A stretch of DNA of 64,000 nt from Caldalkalibacillus mannanilyticus JCM 10596 (GCF_000615945.1 NZ_BAMO01000009.1:1-64000); one strand, 5' to 3'. Shown: positions 1-9,716, counted from the first letter of the stretch. Program-made: numbers and translations. The notes: a model not told the origin generated them from the sequence alone.

Positions 1-282
1 CCTAGATAAAAGTATAAAATAAAAAAAAGAAAATCAAGTAAAATTTCATATAAAAACTATTTTATTTCTTTTTATGGATGTAATTAGGTTTTATAGTTTT
101 TAATAAATTGTTCTGAGAAGGGCATACGGTAGCTTATTAGGCGAATAGAGTATGTTACGCAATGAGCTTTAGAATTTTATGAACTTGATGCAACGGTTTT
201 TGAGCTTAAGGCTTGTTCGTAAACATAAACAACCAGTTGCCCTAAATATTCATTTCGTATATGTCTTACGACGTCCCTAAAG

Positions 283-1156
283 TCATAGTCTGTGATCCGA
301 CGGACTATTCATGTCGTTGAAGTTGAGATCTAGGCTATAATCCGTACAAAGGATACAAAACGGAGCTTTGCTCGAATCGAATTCGCTTTCCGAAAACAGC
401 AAGGCTCTGACATTTTCTATTTCACCTAAAGCATCTTCATAGGTGTACACCCAATACTGTCCCTGATTCTCCACCGTAACGGAGTGGTGATCAAATTTTT
501 GGATGTATGTAGCTGCAAAATCTGAAATCTTAATACGAATCCCTTTAGCTGATTTTACGATTCGTTTTTACCGCAGCTATCATATGAAAGCCTTTGGTTT
601 GGCAAACATCTATCATCTTCTTACTAGTGTACCCAGCTGTTCATCAGCACATAAACGATTTCATCTTCTGATTCTGGATAGGCTTGAATCATTTCAATGG
701 CTAAATCATTTTTGCTTTTGAATGACAACTGATGTTGTTTGCAGTATTCCTCTCGAAAGTAGGGACGGAAGTCCCAGGAAAAAGAATGCTCTTCTGTCAC
801 TAGCTGTGAAGTCCCTTTTGCAACTCGTATCATCCACGATGAAAAACACAATAGATCTGGTATCACCCTTTTTTTCTGTGTGCACGTTGGATTCTTCTGA
901 TTAAAAATTCCATTCGCCTTCTTTGCACACGATTAGGACACCAAGGAAATTCTTTCAGGAATCGTGTAATACAACTCAGATCACGATACTGATCTGTAGC
1001 TTGGCGAATTTGACTGATATTCTTACGACCTTCACACAAAATGATCCCACGGATAAGGGAGATCAAATGATTGTGTTGAGGGTGAGATAATTGTAATTGA
1101 AGTGATAAAACGAACTTGACGATTGCAGAATAGAAGGTTACCATGAGTATAGACAT
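283..1156 (-). pseudogene. Decayed DDE transposase (IS701/IS4-like)
   Basis: Three successive fragments on the minus strand (1156-863, 866-624, 474-283), in different frames, read in order like one DDE transposase of the IS701/IS4-like type. The first has the helix-rich start and ends in a basic stretch, RRIQRAHRKKG. A third frame near 820-850 supplies FFIVDDT, which fits the first catalytic Asp. The second has DFRPYFREEYC and NDLAIEMIQAYPESEDEIVYV, and the third has YWVYTYEDALGEIENVRALLF. The stretch normally found between the first Asp and DFRxY is much too short, so an internal deletion is likely in addition to the frameshifts. The C-terminal part is not readable in 1-282, which is AT-rich and holds no other gene. 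The gene is clearly non-functional. The family name is from recognition only. Confidence 0.6.
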
Positions 1157-1217
1157 CTCCTTTTATTGGAAGTTTCTGTTGTGGTAAACTAAAATTTCTT
1201 CATAAAAGAGAGATGTC
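1152..1217 (-). promoter_or_regulatory. Hairpin enclosing the transposase ribosome binding site
   Basis: In the minus-strand transcript, bases 1217-1202 (GACATCTCTCTTTTAT) can pair with 1166-1152 (ATAAAAGGAGATGTC), leaving one bulged base and a loop of about 35 nt. The 3' arm carries the AAAGGAG ribosome binding site of the transposase and its first possible ATG (1156); a second in-frame ATG lies at 1144. Transcripts entering from outside would fold and hide the start. Such protection against impinging transcription is known for IS10 and IS50. Its role here is inference. Confidence 0.45.
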
Positions 1218-1419
1218 CTTTTTCTATGTGCCTTTCGGCATAACTTCTTAGCATTCAAGAATATCATACGTGATTCGACGACAAGATTTTTGCAAGAGTC
1301 AAGTTATTTAATCTAATATGGACAAGCTTATATTAATTGCTACGGTTACGTTGAGATAAATTTTTGTATAGAGTAAGACAATCTAATAAATTCACCCTAC
1401 TAAAAGAAGGTGAGTGATT

Positions 1420-1947
1420 TTGTTGATTCATATCGCCCTTGGAACCACATCCAAGCAAAAAATAGAGTATGTCGAAGAAGTCATGAAGCAGATACATATA
1501 TCAGCGACACTTTATCCTTCCCAAGCAGAAAGCGGTGTTGCTGAACAGCCCTGCTCTTCTTAGGAGACAAAAGAAGGTTCAATCAATCGAGCGAGATCTG
1601 CCCTGCAAGAACATCCGACATGCTCCAGTGGCTTAGGCATTGAAGTAGGATATGAACGAAACCGGGAACAAAAGTATGAGATGTTTTGCTGGGCGAGTAT
1701 CGTGGATCATGCGGGTCAGCTTTATTCCTGCTGTTCCCACCATTTCTTACTTCCAGCTTACCATCAACGGATTCTACATAATGGATGGCAGTTGGGTGAT
1801 TATGTAGAAAAATATGTTCTTGAAGCGGAGGATGAAACAACCAGGTTTGTAGCTGAAATGATTCGAGGCAGAAAACCCTTTATTGTCGAGGCTGTCCGTG
1901 GTGTTTTGCTACAATATGCGTTACCAAAAGCATATGGTGACAAATAA
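1420..1947 (+). pseudogene. DUF84 family (inosine/xanthosine triphosphatase-like), in-frame stop
   Basis: One frame from TTG 1420 (AAGGTG ribosome binding site at 1407-1412) to TAA 1947 encodes a DUF84-type protein. DUF84 proteins (YjjX-like) hydrolyse non-canonical ITP/XTP. The N-terminus IALGTTSKQKIEYVEEV matches the family's substrate-loop start, followed by ESGVAEQP, then GSINRARSAL and SGLGIEVGYE, all in the usual order. The frame is interrupted by one TAG at 1561-1563, between QPCSS and ETKEGSINRA, where the family has an acidic D/E-rich segment. Frame does not change across it, so this is a substitution-type stop, unlike the indels elsewhere in the window. It is either a real pseudogene or a base error. 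GTG 1414 is an alternative start but sits too close to the ribosome binding site. Confidence 0.6.
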
Positions 1948-1951
1948 GGCG

Positions 1952-2009
1952 ATGAAAAAAACAACGGGAATCTAATCAGAGAAACTTCTCTTTGATCCCG
2001 TTGTTTCTG
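1952..2009. terminator. Bidirectional terminator between DUF84 gene and carboxypeptidase
   Basis: AAACAACGGGA (1959-1969) pairs with TCCCGTTGTTT (1996-2006), with an inner AGAGAA/TTCTCT stem. An A-run precedes and a T-rich stretch follows, so it can serve both converging genes. Confidence 0.7.
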
Positions 2010-2053
2010 TATCCTGCTATAAAAATTAATCTATGACACATTAGCCGTGTGGT

Positions 2054-3585
2054 TTATAGCTTGTAGACGTTGGAATACTTTTGTTCTAAATACTCTACTA
2101 AATAATTTGCATTCAGTTCTTCACCCGTTACCCTCATAATCAATTCCTTAGGAGAGTAGAGTCTGCCGTATTGATGGATTTTTTCTCTTAACCATTCACG
2201 AATCTCAAGGAAGTCACCTTTTGCAACGATTTCGTCAAGATGAGGAAATTCCTTACGTAGAGTATTGGCAAATTGAGCAGCGTATAGGTTACCTAAGGAG
2301 TAAGAAGGGAAGTAGCCGAATCCTCCCATGGACCAGTGAATGTCCTGCAAAACGCCGTCTTCATAACTCGTTGGACGAATACCAAGATATTCTTCCATTT
2401 TCGCATTCCAGATTTGAGGGAGATCCTTCACTTCCATTGATCCTTCCATTAAGCCCTTTTCAATCTCATAGCGCACAATAATATGGAGATTGTAGGTAAG
2501 TTCGTCTGCCTCTACTCTTATGAGTGTCGGTTCGACAACATTAACCGCCCTGTAAAACTCTTCTACATCGAGAGAAGAAAATTGTTCAGGGAAGAATTGT
2601 TGCACATCAGGTAGAAGAATTTCCAGAATTCAAAGCTTCGTCCAATCATATTTTCTAGAAATCTAGATTGCGATTCATGGATTCCCATGGAGGTTCCATC
2701 TGCTAAGACGGTCCCAATAAAGGATTCATCAATCCCTTGCTCATAGAGAGCATGCCCACATTCATGGATCGAGCCAAATAAGGAGCTTCTCATGTCATTT
2801 TCCATATATCGAGTTGTAATTCGTACATCTCCAACATTGATTCCAGTGGCAAAGGGATGAACACTCTCATCCAATCTTCCAGCCTGAAAATCATAGCCTA
2901 ATTTTGAAAGAATGAGTAGGCTTAACTCTTTTTGCTTTCCAATGTCAAAAGGCTGATTAAATAAATCCTTTCGAGGCTGGGAGGCAGCATTCTGAATTTT
3001 GCGTAATAGAGCGATGGTTTTCTCCCTAAGATCAGCAAATAATGGATCAAGATGTTCAACTGTGATGCCTGGCTCGTATTCGTCAAGGAGGGCATCATAA
3101 GGATGCTTCTCATAACCATATAACTCAATAAATTTTCTTTTGTATTCTACCATTTTTTCTAGTGCAGGCTGAAAAATGCTAAAATCGTTTTTGGACTTGG
3201 CTTCTTCCCAAACATCGTGTGCTTTGGAGGTATGTATAATATATTCCTTGTGTAAGTCAGCAGGAATCTTACTTAGCTTTTCGATTTCTTTCGTACGCTC
3301 CCTCACTTTACCTTGTGTAACGGGATCAAGCTGTGAATATATTTCTGGTTCTGAAAGCTTCTCCAATGTTTGTTTCAATTCATCTGAGAGTGTAATATGA
3401 AACATATCCGAGGAAAGGGTGCCGTATGCCTCAGAACGAAAAGGCTTGCCTTTTTTCGGCGCAGTCGTTTGTAGATCCCAGTAGACTAAAGCTATCACTT
3501 CTTTATAATGACTAATACGTTGATCAATAGCATTAAATTGTTGCAGGATTTGTTCTAGGGAATCTGTATGCTGAAGGTTTCCCAT
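2054..3585 (-). CDS. M32 family metallocarboxypeptidase (one-base frameshift)
   Basis: Zinc carboxypeptidase of peptidase family M32 (carboxypeptidase Taq type), a cytoplasmic enzyme removing C-terminal residues from peptides. The zinc motif HEXXH is visible as SIHECGHALYEQG, followed by the family signature HESQSRFLENMIGRS. The N-terminal half has YWDLQTTAPKKGKPFRSEA, also typical. The reading frame shifts around 2600: FWKFF continues in the other frame as LPDVQQFFPEQFSSLDVEEF. Adding one base restores about 510 residues, the normal length. ATG 3585 is chosen because GAAGAGGTG lies six bases upstream; GTG 3594 is inside that ribosome binding site. The gene is monocistronic and converges on the terminator at 1952-2009. 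The shift is most simply a sequence error. Confidence 0.9.
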
Positions 3586-3719
3586 GTTAAACACCTCTTC
3601 TTATTCATATTTAATTCGGTATACTAAACTTTCCTGATATAGTATATCAAAAAAGTAGTAAAAAAGTACAATTTTATGTACAGTATAAGAAAATGTATTC
3701 TACAATTAAGGTGGTTATG

Positions 3720-4232
3720 ATGGAAATTAAGTTTACATTATGTTTTATCCGTTATCAAAATGAATTTCTTATGTTGTTTAGAAATAAAGCTCCCAATAAA
3801 AACAAGTGGAATGGAGTAGGCGGGAAAATTGAAGCAGAAGAAACTCCCCTTCATTCATGTCAGAGAGAAATACAAGAAGAAACGGGATTACATATTGATT
3901 TGAGAGATATTCACTTCCGAGGAGTAGTGACATGGAACCATGAAGGGGGAATGTATGTCTTCGTTGCTAGGTCGGATACACCACTAGTTGTGTCAGGGCA
4001 AGAAGGAAAACTAGAATGGAAAAGCCTTTCTTGGATTATGGATAGTGGTCTAGCTGTTAGTAATATTCCTCTATTTTTGCCGTATATGTTAGAAGAAGAG
4101 AATGAGCCTGTTGAATTTGCTTTTACCTATAATCAGCAGGAGGAAGTGGTTTCGTATCAAGTGATTCCCGACTCAACATATTTAACCCCTAAGGGGGAAG
4201 AGAGGTTGGAGATAACGAATGACCAGAAATGA
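3720..4232 (+). CDS. NUDIX hydrolase (8-oxo-dGTP diphosphatase-like)
   Basis: A NUDIX hydrolase of 170 residues that cleaves nucleoside diphosphates linked to another moiety. The NUDIX box is complete: GKIEAEETPLHSCQREIQEE plus TGL fits G-x5-E-x7-REUxEExGU. The preceding NKNKWNGVGGKIE and the KLEWKSLSWI segment resemble the MutT/8-oxo-dGTP diphosphatase branch, but the substrate cannot be settled by sequence reading. AAGGTGG at 3708-3714 favours ATG 3720 over ATG 3717 and over the far upstream ATG 3693. The gene end overlaps the start of the DUF2157 gene by 14 bases, so the two are probably co-transcribed. Confidence 0.85.
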   Translation: MEIKFTLCFIRYQNEFLMLFRNKAPNKNKWNGVGGKIEAEETPLHSCQREIQEETGLHIDLRDIHFRGVVTWNHEGGMYVFVARSDTPLVVSGQEGKLEWKSLSWIMDSGLAVSNIPLFLPYMLEEENEPVEFAFTYNQQEEVVSYQVIPDSTYLTPKGEERLEITNDQK

Positions 4233-5454
4233 ATGGTTGTTACAGGAAGCGAAGAAATGGAGGGAAGAGGGGAAGGTTTCAGAGGACTTTATACACTATC
4301 TTTCTGATCATTACCCTGTTTCTAAGAAGCTTCAAAGCACTACAATTTTCTTTATTGTTGCCACGATTTTTTTAGGACTCAGTATCCTGACCTTCATTGC
4401 AGCTAATTGGGATGGGATTTCTATTCCCTTGCGACTGGTGTTGCTATTTACCAGCATGATCGCTTGTTACAGCTTAGCACTCAAATATGAAGAGCGGAAA
4501 CTCGTCAGTTTTCAATTCGACTTAGCGGGTGTCGCCATTTTTGGGGCTAGTATTTTTTTGATAGGGCAGATGTATCATATTGTTGCTTACAATGGTTATG
4601 CTTTATTGGTTTGGGCGTTTGTCAGCAGCTATTATTGCTATAAGCATCGTTCAAAAATCTTAGCTGTTTTTGCTACCTTTCTTTTTCTGTTTAGCTATTG
4701 GACAGAAGCCTTCGAATTTGATCGCCCTTGGACGTGGAGTCTTTTAGGGATTGTCGCAATGTATTGGATCTCTCAATTTCTGAAAGAACGTATTAGCACA
4801 GTGGGTTATTATATTTTGCTGGGAATGTTTACAATCGCCTTATTTAATAAGCTGAATGAAGATCTAACTTACTTCGGAGTTGCTTTAGTGGCACCTGTGC
4901 TGATGGCAGGCAGTTTGTTGTATGCGAAGGAGAGCTTTGGACGTTATCTGGGGCAGAAACTGACCCCTTGGGTTATCTTTGTTCAATTAATGCTTCTCAT
5001 TATGATGGGACCCTACACTTCGTTTCAGGGTGTTGTCTCAGGGGAAATATGGATCATTGTCTTGACCAGCCTGTTTGCGCTTGGAGCCTATGGGGTCAAG
5101 TACCTTCAGAGTAAAGAGTATCTACTCCCATTGCTTTACTCGCTTGTCTATCTTACGCTGATGGCTTATTATCATTTTGAGGCAATGGTACCCTTCGTTG
5201 AAAAGCTATCATGGTCTTTTCATACCTTTAAGTGGTTCTTCCTTATCTTATTACTTTTGATCGGGTTCATCCGCTTTTTAAAAAGAGATGTCGAAGGTCT
5301 TGTCTATTTTTCCTTGACTGTATTTTTCTTTTATATCCAAGCGACATGGGGATTATTGAATAAGTCTCTCTTTTTCCTATTAGGAGCCATTCTCCTTTTT
5401 GTTATTGGCTATTTTTGGCGGAAGAAAGGGGGAGAGAATAATGAAATGGCGTAA
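4219..5454 (+). CDS. DUF2157 multi-pass membrane protein
   Basis: A 411-residue integral membrane protein. The soluble N-terminal 45 residues (WLLQEAKKWREEGKVSEDF) are the DUF2157 signature that precedes the first transmembrane helix. About twelve hydrophobic segments follow, among them FFIVATIFLGLSILTFIAA and LLLIGFIRFL. It ends in a basic tail, WRKKGGENNEMA. The function of the family is unknown. It overlaps the preceding NUDIX gene and the following GDYXXLXY gene by 14 bases each, and the DUF2157/GDYXXLXY pair is a common neighbourhood, suggesting the two act together in the membrane. Confidence 0.8.
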   Translation: MTRNEWLLQEAKKWREEGKVSEDFIHYLSDHYPVSKKLQSTTIFFIVATIFLGLSILTFIAANWDGISIPLRLVLLFTSMIACYSLALKYEERKLVSFQFDLAGVAIFGASIFLIGQMYHIVAYNGYALLVWAFVSSYYCYKHRSKILAVFATFLFLFSYWTEAFEFDRPWTWSLLGIVAMYWISQFLKERISTVGYYILLGMFTIALFNKLNEDLTYFGVALVAPVLMAGSLLYAKESFGRYLGQKLTPWVIFVQLMLLIMMGPYTSFQGVVSGEIWIIVLTSLFALGAYGVKYLQSKEYLLPLLYSLVYLTLMAYYHFEAMVPFVEKLSWSFHTFKWFFLILLLLIGFIRFLKRDVEGLVYFSLTVFFFYIQATWGLLNKSLFFLLGAILLFVIGYFWRKKGGENNEMA

Positions 5455-5928
5455 CCTTTTAGCATATTGCTTCAGGTACTGTTTTTACTCTTTATTCTAT
5501 TTACTCATTATCAAGTAGAGTGGACTGGGGAGGAAATCACCTTGCAATCTGCTCCCATTGATCCCTACGATCCTTTTCGCGGTGCCTATGTGACCTTAGC
5601 TTATGAAGAAGAAAGAGTGGCAAAGCAAGTCTTTCAAGAGGAGGACTATTCCTACGGTGACTTACTCTACATCACATTTAAACAAGACGGAAATGTGCAT
5701 CGAGTGGATCAGGTATTTCGAACTCCTCCTAAAGGAAGAAACTATCTGACGGCAAAATATTTGTATGCCGAAGGGAGTCACAATCGAGTCGATTTTATGC
5801 TGGGCAGGTACTATACAAATGAAAGAAATGCGTTAGAACTAGAGCAACAAGCACACCGCTTACATGTCCATATAAAAATGAAGGATGGGCGAGCTGTGGT
5901 CAGTGGGATAACAGTACTAGACAAATAA
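5441..5928 (+). CDS. GDYXXLXY-type membrane-anchored protein (one-base frameshift)
   Basis: A small protein of about 162 residues. An N-terminal hydrophobic helix (LLQVLFLLFILFTHY) is followed by an extracytoplasmic domain with PYDPFRGAYVTLAYEEERV, which fits the GDYXXLXY family motif with A in place of D. ATG 5441 has AAGGGGGAG upstream and overlaps the DUF2157 stop, but its frame, MKWRNLLAY, must gain one base near 5465 to join the LLQVLFLLF frame. This is the same single-base loss seen in many genes of this window. If the shift is real, translation could start at TTG 5467. Function is unknown; pairing with DUF2157 is the main context. Confidence 0.7.
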
Positions 5929-5935
5929 ATAAAGC

Positions 5936-5983
5936 AAGAAAGTAAGAAAGTAAGAAAGTAAGAAAGTAAGTAAGAAAGAAAGT
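5936..5983 (+). repeat. Tandem AAGAAAGT octamer tract
   Basis: Four perfect head-to-tail copies of AAGAAAGT fill 5936-5967, followed by degenerate AAGT and AAGAAAGAAAGT units to 5983. The tract is purine-only apart from the T and lies between the GDYXXLXY stop (5928) and the thioredoxin-like start (6009), just upstream of its ribosome binding site. Copy-number change here would alter the leader, not the protein. Confidence 0.85.
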
Positions 5984-6008
5984 AGCTTTAATGGGGGATA
6001 AGAATACA

Positions 6009-6338
6009 ATGCGGGAATTAAACCAACCAGAGCTGGAAGGGCTGATTAAATTTAATAAGGGAGCCGTTGCTCTCTTTTTTTATACACCTTTTTGCGGGAC
6101 GTGCAAGATGGCTTCTAAGATGCTAGAAATAACCTTAGAGGCGATCCCTGAAGCAATCATGTATAAGTGTAATGTCAATAGAGTACCAGATATCATACAG
6201 CAGTGGGAGATTTCGAGTGTCCCTTGTATTGTGCTGCTACAAGGGGCTAAAGTTGAGCAGAAGATCTACGCGATGCAGTCAGTAGCCGATCTGTACACCC
6301 TATTAAAAAGCAATACCCCTGAGAAAAGAGAAAGCTAA
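6009..6338 (+). CDS. Thioredoxin-like protein, CGTC active site
   Basis: A 109-residue thioredoxin-fold protein without a signal peptide. The redox centre is FFYTPFCGTCKMASKM; CGTC differs from the CGPC of classical thioredoxin. The cis-Pro region is visible as EISSVPCIVLLQG, with an additional Cys next to the Pro, which is unusual and could affect redox chemistry. It resembles the YtpP-like small thioredoxins of Bacillales. ATG 6009 is preferred over ATG 5991 because GGGGGAT lies at a suitable distance (5992-5998) and the protein then begins directly with MRELNQPELEGLI. The upstream leader carries the octamer repeat tract. Confidence 0.8.
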   Translation: MRELNQPELEGLIKFNKGAVALFFYTPFCGTCKMASKMLEITLEAIPEAIMYKCNVNRVPDIIQQWEISSVPCIVLLQGAKVEQKIYAMQSVADLYTLLKSNTPEKRES

Positions 6339-6431
6339 GATTATTGGAACCCATTTCTAAGAATCGGAATATATTTACCATAGAAAAAGCCTAGTTGTGT
6401 CTAAATATTGATGATGGTAAGGAGACCTATT

Positions 6432-7723
6432 ATGCAAATTCATGTGGTAAATCAAGGAGAATCATTGTTTGGGATTGCACAAGCTTACTCAACTAGAGTA
6501 GAGGATTTGGTTCGTGCTAACGAGATTCCTGATCCAAGCCGACTCGTTGTCGGGCAAGCACTTGTCATCCCTATTGTTGGCATGTTTTATTGGGTTAGAC
6601 CAGGAGATAGTCTATATAGTATTGGTCAGCGCTTGGGAGTTTCCTATCTTCAATTAGCTCAGATCAATCAGCTATCGCTCGAAACTCCCTTACCTGTAGG
6701 GCTGAGGCTCTATATTCCTCCAAGACCTAGAGTGAGAGCTGAAACCAATGCCTATGTGGAGCCAAGAGGAACTGAAGTTAGTGAAGCTCTTCTGCAAGAT
6801 AGCCGCAGGGCTGCTCCATATCTGACTTATTTGGCACCTTTTAGCTATGAGCTGCAAAGGGATGGATCATTAAAAGGTCCTCCTCTTGGAGAACTCCCAA
6901 GCATTGCAGCGGCTCAGGGAGCTACTCTGATGATGGTTGTCACCAATTTAGAAGGGGGACAATTCAGTGCTGAATTGGGATCGATTATTCTAAATGATGA
7001 AGAGCTTCAGAATCGTCTGTTAGATGAAATCTTACGGATAGCTAGAGAGGTCGGGTATCGTGACATTCATTTTGATTTTGAATTTTTACCTCCTGAAGAT
7101 AGAGGTGCGTATAACCGTTTTCTGCGGAAGGCGGCAGAGCGGATTCGTGCAGAGGGCTATTTAATTTCTACCGCACTAGCTCCAAAAACAAGGGCAGATC
7201 AGCCAGGTCAATGGTATGAGGCGCATGACTACAGAGCTCATGGGAGATTGTTGATTTTGTTGTGTTGATGACGTATGAATGGGGATATAGTGGTGGACCA
7301 CCCATGGCGGTATCTCCGATAGGTCCTGTACGACAGGTCATTGAGTATGCTCTTTCAGAAATGCCGGCATCTAAGATCATGATGGGGCAAAATTTGTATG
7401 GCTATGATTGGACGCTCCCCTATGTTCCAGGAGGAGAATATGCGAGAGCACTCAGTCCTCAAGCTGCCATAGAGCTGGCGCGGGATCAAAATGTAGCGAT
7501 CCAATACGATTTTACAGCTCAAGCACCTCATTTTGATTATATAGATGAGCAAGGAAGAGCGCATAAGGTATGGTTTGAGGATGCGCGCTCGATTCAAGCA
7601 AAATTTAATTTGATTAAGGAGCTTGGTTTACGAGGGATAAGCTATTGGAAGCTTGGGCTTCCCTTTCCACAAAATTGGCTGCTCATTGCTGAAAATTTTG
7701 AAGTTGTTAAGCACTCACAGTAA
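6432..7723 (+). CDS. LysM-GH18 glycosidase, SleL/YaaH-like (one-base frameshift)
   Basis: A spore peptidoglycan glycosidase-like protein: two LysM repeats (MQIHVVNQGESLFGIAQAYS and MFYWVRPGDSLYSIGQRLG) followed by a GH18 barrel. The catalytic DxxDxDxE-type motif appears as DIHFDFEFLPPED, with the final E as the expected acid. Members such as B. subtilis YaaH/SleL act on cortex muramic-lactam peptidoglycan during germination and bind the spore by LysM. The frame breaks near 7245: HDYRAHG continues as EIVDFVVLMTYEWGYSGGPP after adding one G to a GGG run. The repaired length is about 430 residues, as in YaaH. AAGGAG at 6419-6424 selects ATG 6432. There is no export signal, as usual for proteins deposited on spores from the mother cell. 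Confidence 0.88.
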
Positions 7724-7746
7724 CTTGTAATGTGTACTTATTTTCA

Positions 7747-8663
7747 TCATCTTCCCTGAGCAGAGAGCCATTCCAGAACAGGAGAAAAATGCTGTTTCTT
7801 TTTACTGTCAAAGTAACTAGAAAAGGGGCATTTTTCTTTTTTTAATCGATCGTGGATAGAATCTAAGGGATAAGCCTCAGGACGAAGATCATTTTTGACC
7901 TCTGTCCAATACAAGGGACAGGCAACTAAGGCTTCTGGATTGCCTCTTACTGAATAGGGGGAGATAATAGTTTTTCCTTCTGCATGCTGATATAGTCGAC
8001 ATAAAGCTTTTGATCTCTCTTTTTTTTCAGTCGTTCAATCGTAAACCAAGCAGGCTCTTTCGTTACTAGGTATTGAGCGATAAACTGAGTAAATCTTCGA
8101 GTATCCTCGTAGGAATATGTATTTTCTGGTAAGGGGATGTAGATTTGCAGCCCTTTATTTCCGGAAGTTTTGACATAAGAAAGTAAATGGAGTTTATCCA
8201 AGATTTCTTTGATCATCAGAGCAGCCTCAATGGCGAGCTGGAATTCACCTCTGGAGGGAGGATCTAGATCAAAAACAATTTCTGAAGGACCTGTGGAATG
8301 GATTAATTGAAAAGGAATATGGTATTCAAAGGCGAGCTGATTTCCGAGCCAAATCAAGGTGGGTACATCTTGACATACCGTATAGTGAATCCCTTCGATA
8401 GAATGAGTCTGAACAAACTCTGGTGCATAATCAGGGGTATTTTTTTGATAAAAAAATTCCTTCTCTGCCCCATGAGGATAACGAATAAGGGTTAAGGCCC
8501 TATTTTGTAAAAAAGGCAACATGACTGGCGCCACGTCAAGGAGATATTGGAGAAAGTGCAGTTTAAGCAGCCCTTTCTTTTCCCATAGGGGCTTGCTAAG
8601 GCTTGTAATGGTCATTTTTTGTCCCTCAATCATCATTTCTTGGCGCTCTATTGTACTTCTCAT
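7747..8663 (-). CDS. LigD-type DNA polymerase/primase (stand-alone; one-base frameshift)
   Basis: An archaeo-eukaryotic-primase-like polymerase equivalent to the polymerase domain of LigD, used to fill ends during Ku-dependent end joining. Visible are LTLIRYPHGAEKEFFYQKN, the catalytic acidic motif EIVFDLDPPSRGEF and SYVKTSGNKGLQIYIPLPEN. Near 7988 the frame changes: QKLYVDYI continues as QHAEGKTIISPYSVRG and then EALVACPLYWTEV, ending at TGA 7747. One restored base gives about 305 residues, the usual size. AGGAGGAAG four bases before ATG 8663 sets the start; a longer reading to 8708 is unlikely. It converges with the LysM-GH18 gene. Partner genes are the ligase at 25007-25960 and Ku at 31171-31980, both on the same strand. 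Confidence 0.9.
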
Positions 8664-8831
8664 ATGTCTTCCTCCTCTTACGTGTGCTTTCCGTTTTCTC
8701 TTCTTCATTTTGTGACAAGGGACAAATTTCTACTCCAAGAAATCAGCTTATTCATTACAGCAAATAGAGTCAAAAAGCCATATTGTAATATGAGCTGTAC
8801 TTATGCGAGGGGTCAGGAGAGGGTGAACGAG

Positions 8832-9716
8832 ATGGATTCAGAAAATCTGGATAAGGGAGAGTTGATTGAGCGAATTAGTCACATAAAAGAACAATCAAGA
8901 AATCTAATCCCTTTATTATGGACACAGGAAGAAATAAAAGATCATCTCTATAATTTGAACCAATTTCAACAGAAGATCAATCATTCCATGCAACAAATCA
9001 TACGAAACTTATACTGGTATGAGAAAAGGGAATGGAAAAAATTTCATCCCAATAAGAGTCAAATTGATAGAGAAAGTAGAGAAAAGCAGTGGAAGAAAGA
9101 GAAGGAACGAATGAGAGAATGGTGGGAAGAGAATCTCAAATACTCTCATTTTTACTTAGACTTTAAAGTACAAGTGGAGGAAACGATTGTTCGTGGAATG
9201 GTAGAGGAACATGGATGGAATCAATTTGAGAAGCTGCGTATTGTTGATGTGGGCTGTGGAGATGCAGGTTGGTTGAGAAAATTAATTGCCTGGGGAGCAA
9301 GCCCTGAGAAAATGTTGGGGATTGAGTTTAATTCTAGACTTGTAGAAAGAGCCAAGACACAAGTAGACTCTGTACAGTTTCGTTATTCCTTGCCCGGTGA
9401 GCTTCCTTTGGAAGATCAAAAGTTTGATCTTATTCTTATTCTGGGAGTGCTTATGCATATACTTGATGAATCATTTCAGAAAAAAATAGCTCAAGAGCTT
9501 CTTAATCACTTAAATAAAAATGGAATTATTCTCACTGCTAATCTGCTAAAAGAAAGAGAACGACAATTAGATCCCTATCTGTCCTATACAACAAAAGGCT
9601 TAGGCTTAGCCGAACTAGAGCGTATTTTTCCTAGATGTCAAATAAGCTATCAAGAAAAAGATGAATATGGGATTGCTATCATTTCAAAAAAAATGAATAG
9701 AGAAGGGGGGAAATGA
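8832..9716 (+). CDS. SAM-dependent methyltransferase
   Basis: A 294-residue protein with an N-terminal helical, highly charged 110-residue part and a class I methyltransferase domain. The SAM-binding motif is LRIVDVGCGDAGWLRKLIAW, and the acidic loop at the second strand is MLGIEFNSRL. FDLILILGVLMHILDE is the later motif. The substrate is unknown. It is the first gene of a tight run: its TGA overlaps or abuts the next start (9717), and the DUF115 gene follows. This context suggests modification of a sugar or glycoprotein, an inference. ATG 8832 follows a GGAGAGGG stretch; an upstream extension to 8619 would overlap the divergent polymerase gene and lacks a ribosome binding site. Confidence 0.8.
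   Translation: MDSENLDKGELIERISHIKEQSRNLIPLLWTQEEIKDHLYNLNQFQQKINHSMQQIIRNLYWYEKREWKKFHPNKSQIDRESREKQWKKEKERMREWWEENLKYSHFYLDFKVQVEETIVRGMVEEHGWNQFEKLRIVDVGCGDAGWLRKLIAWGASPEKMLGIEFNSRLVERAKTQVDSVQFRYSLPGELPLEDQKFDLILILGVLMHILDESFQKKIAQELLNHLNKNGIILTANLLKERERQLDPYLSYTTKGLGLAELERIFPRCQISYQEKDEYGIAIISKKMNREGGK

Noticed and set aside
5936-5983. CRISPR-like reading of the octamer tract
   Set aside because: Units are eight bases and contiguous, with no spacers and no cas genes nearby.
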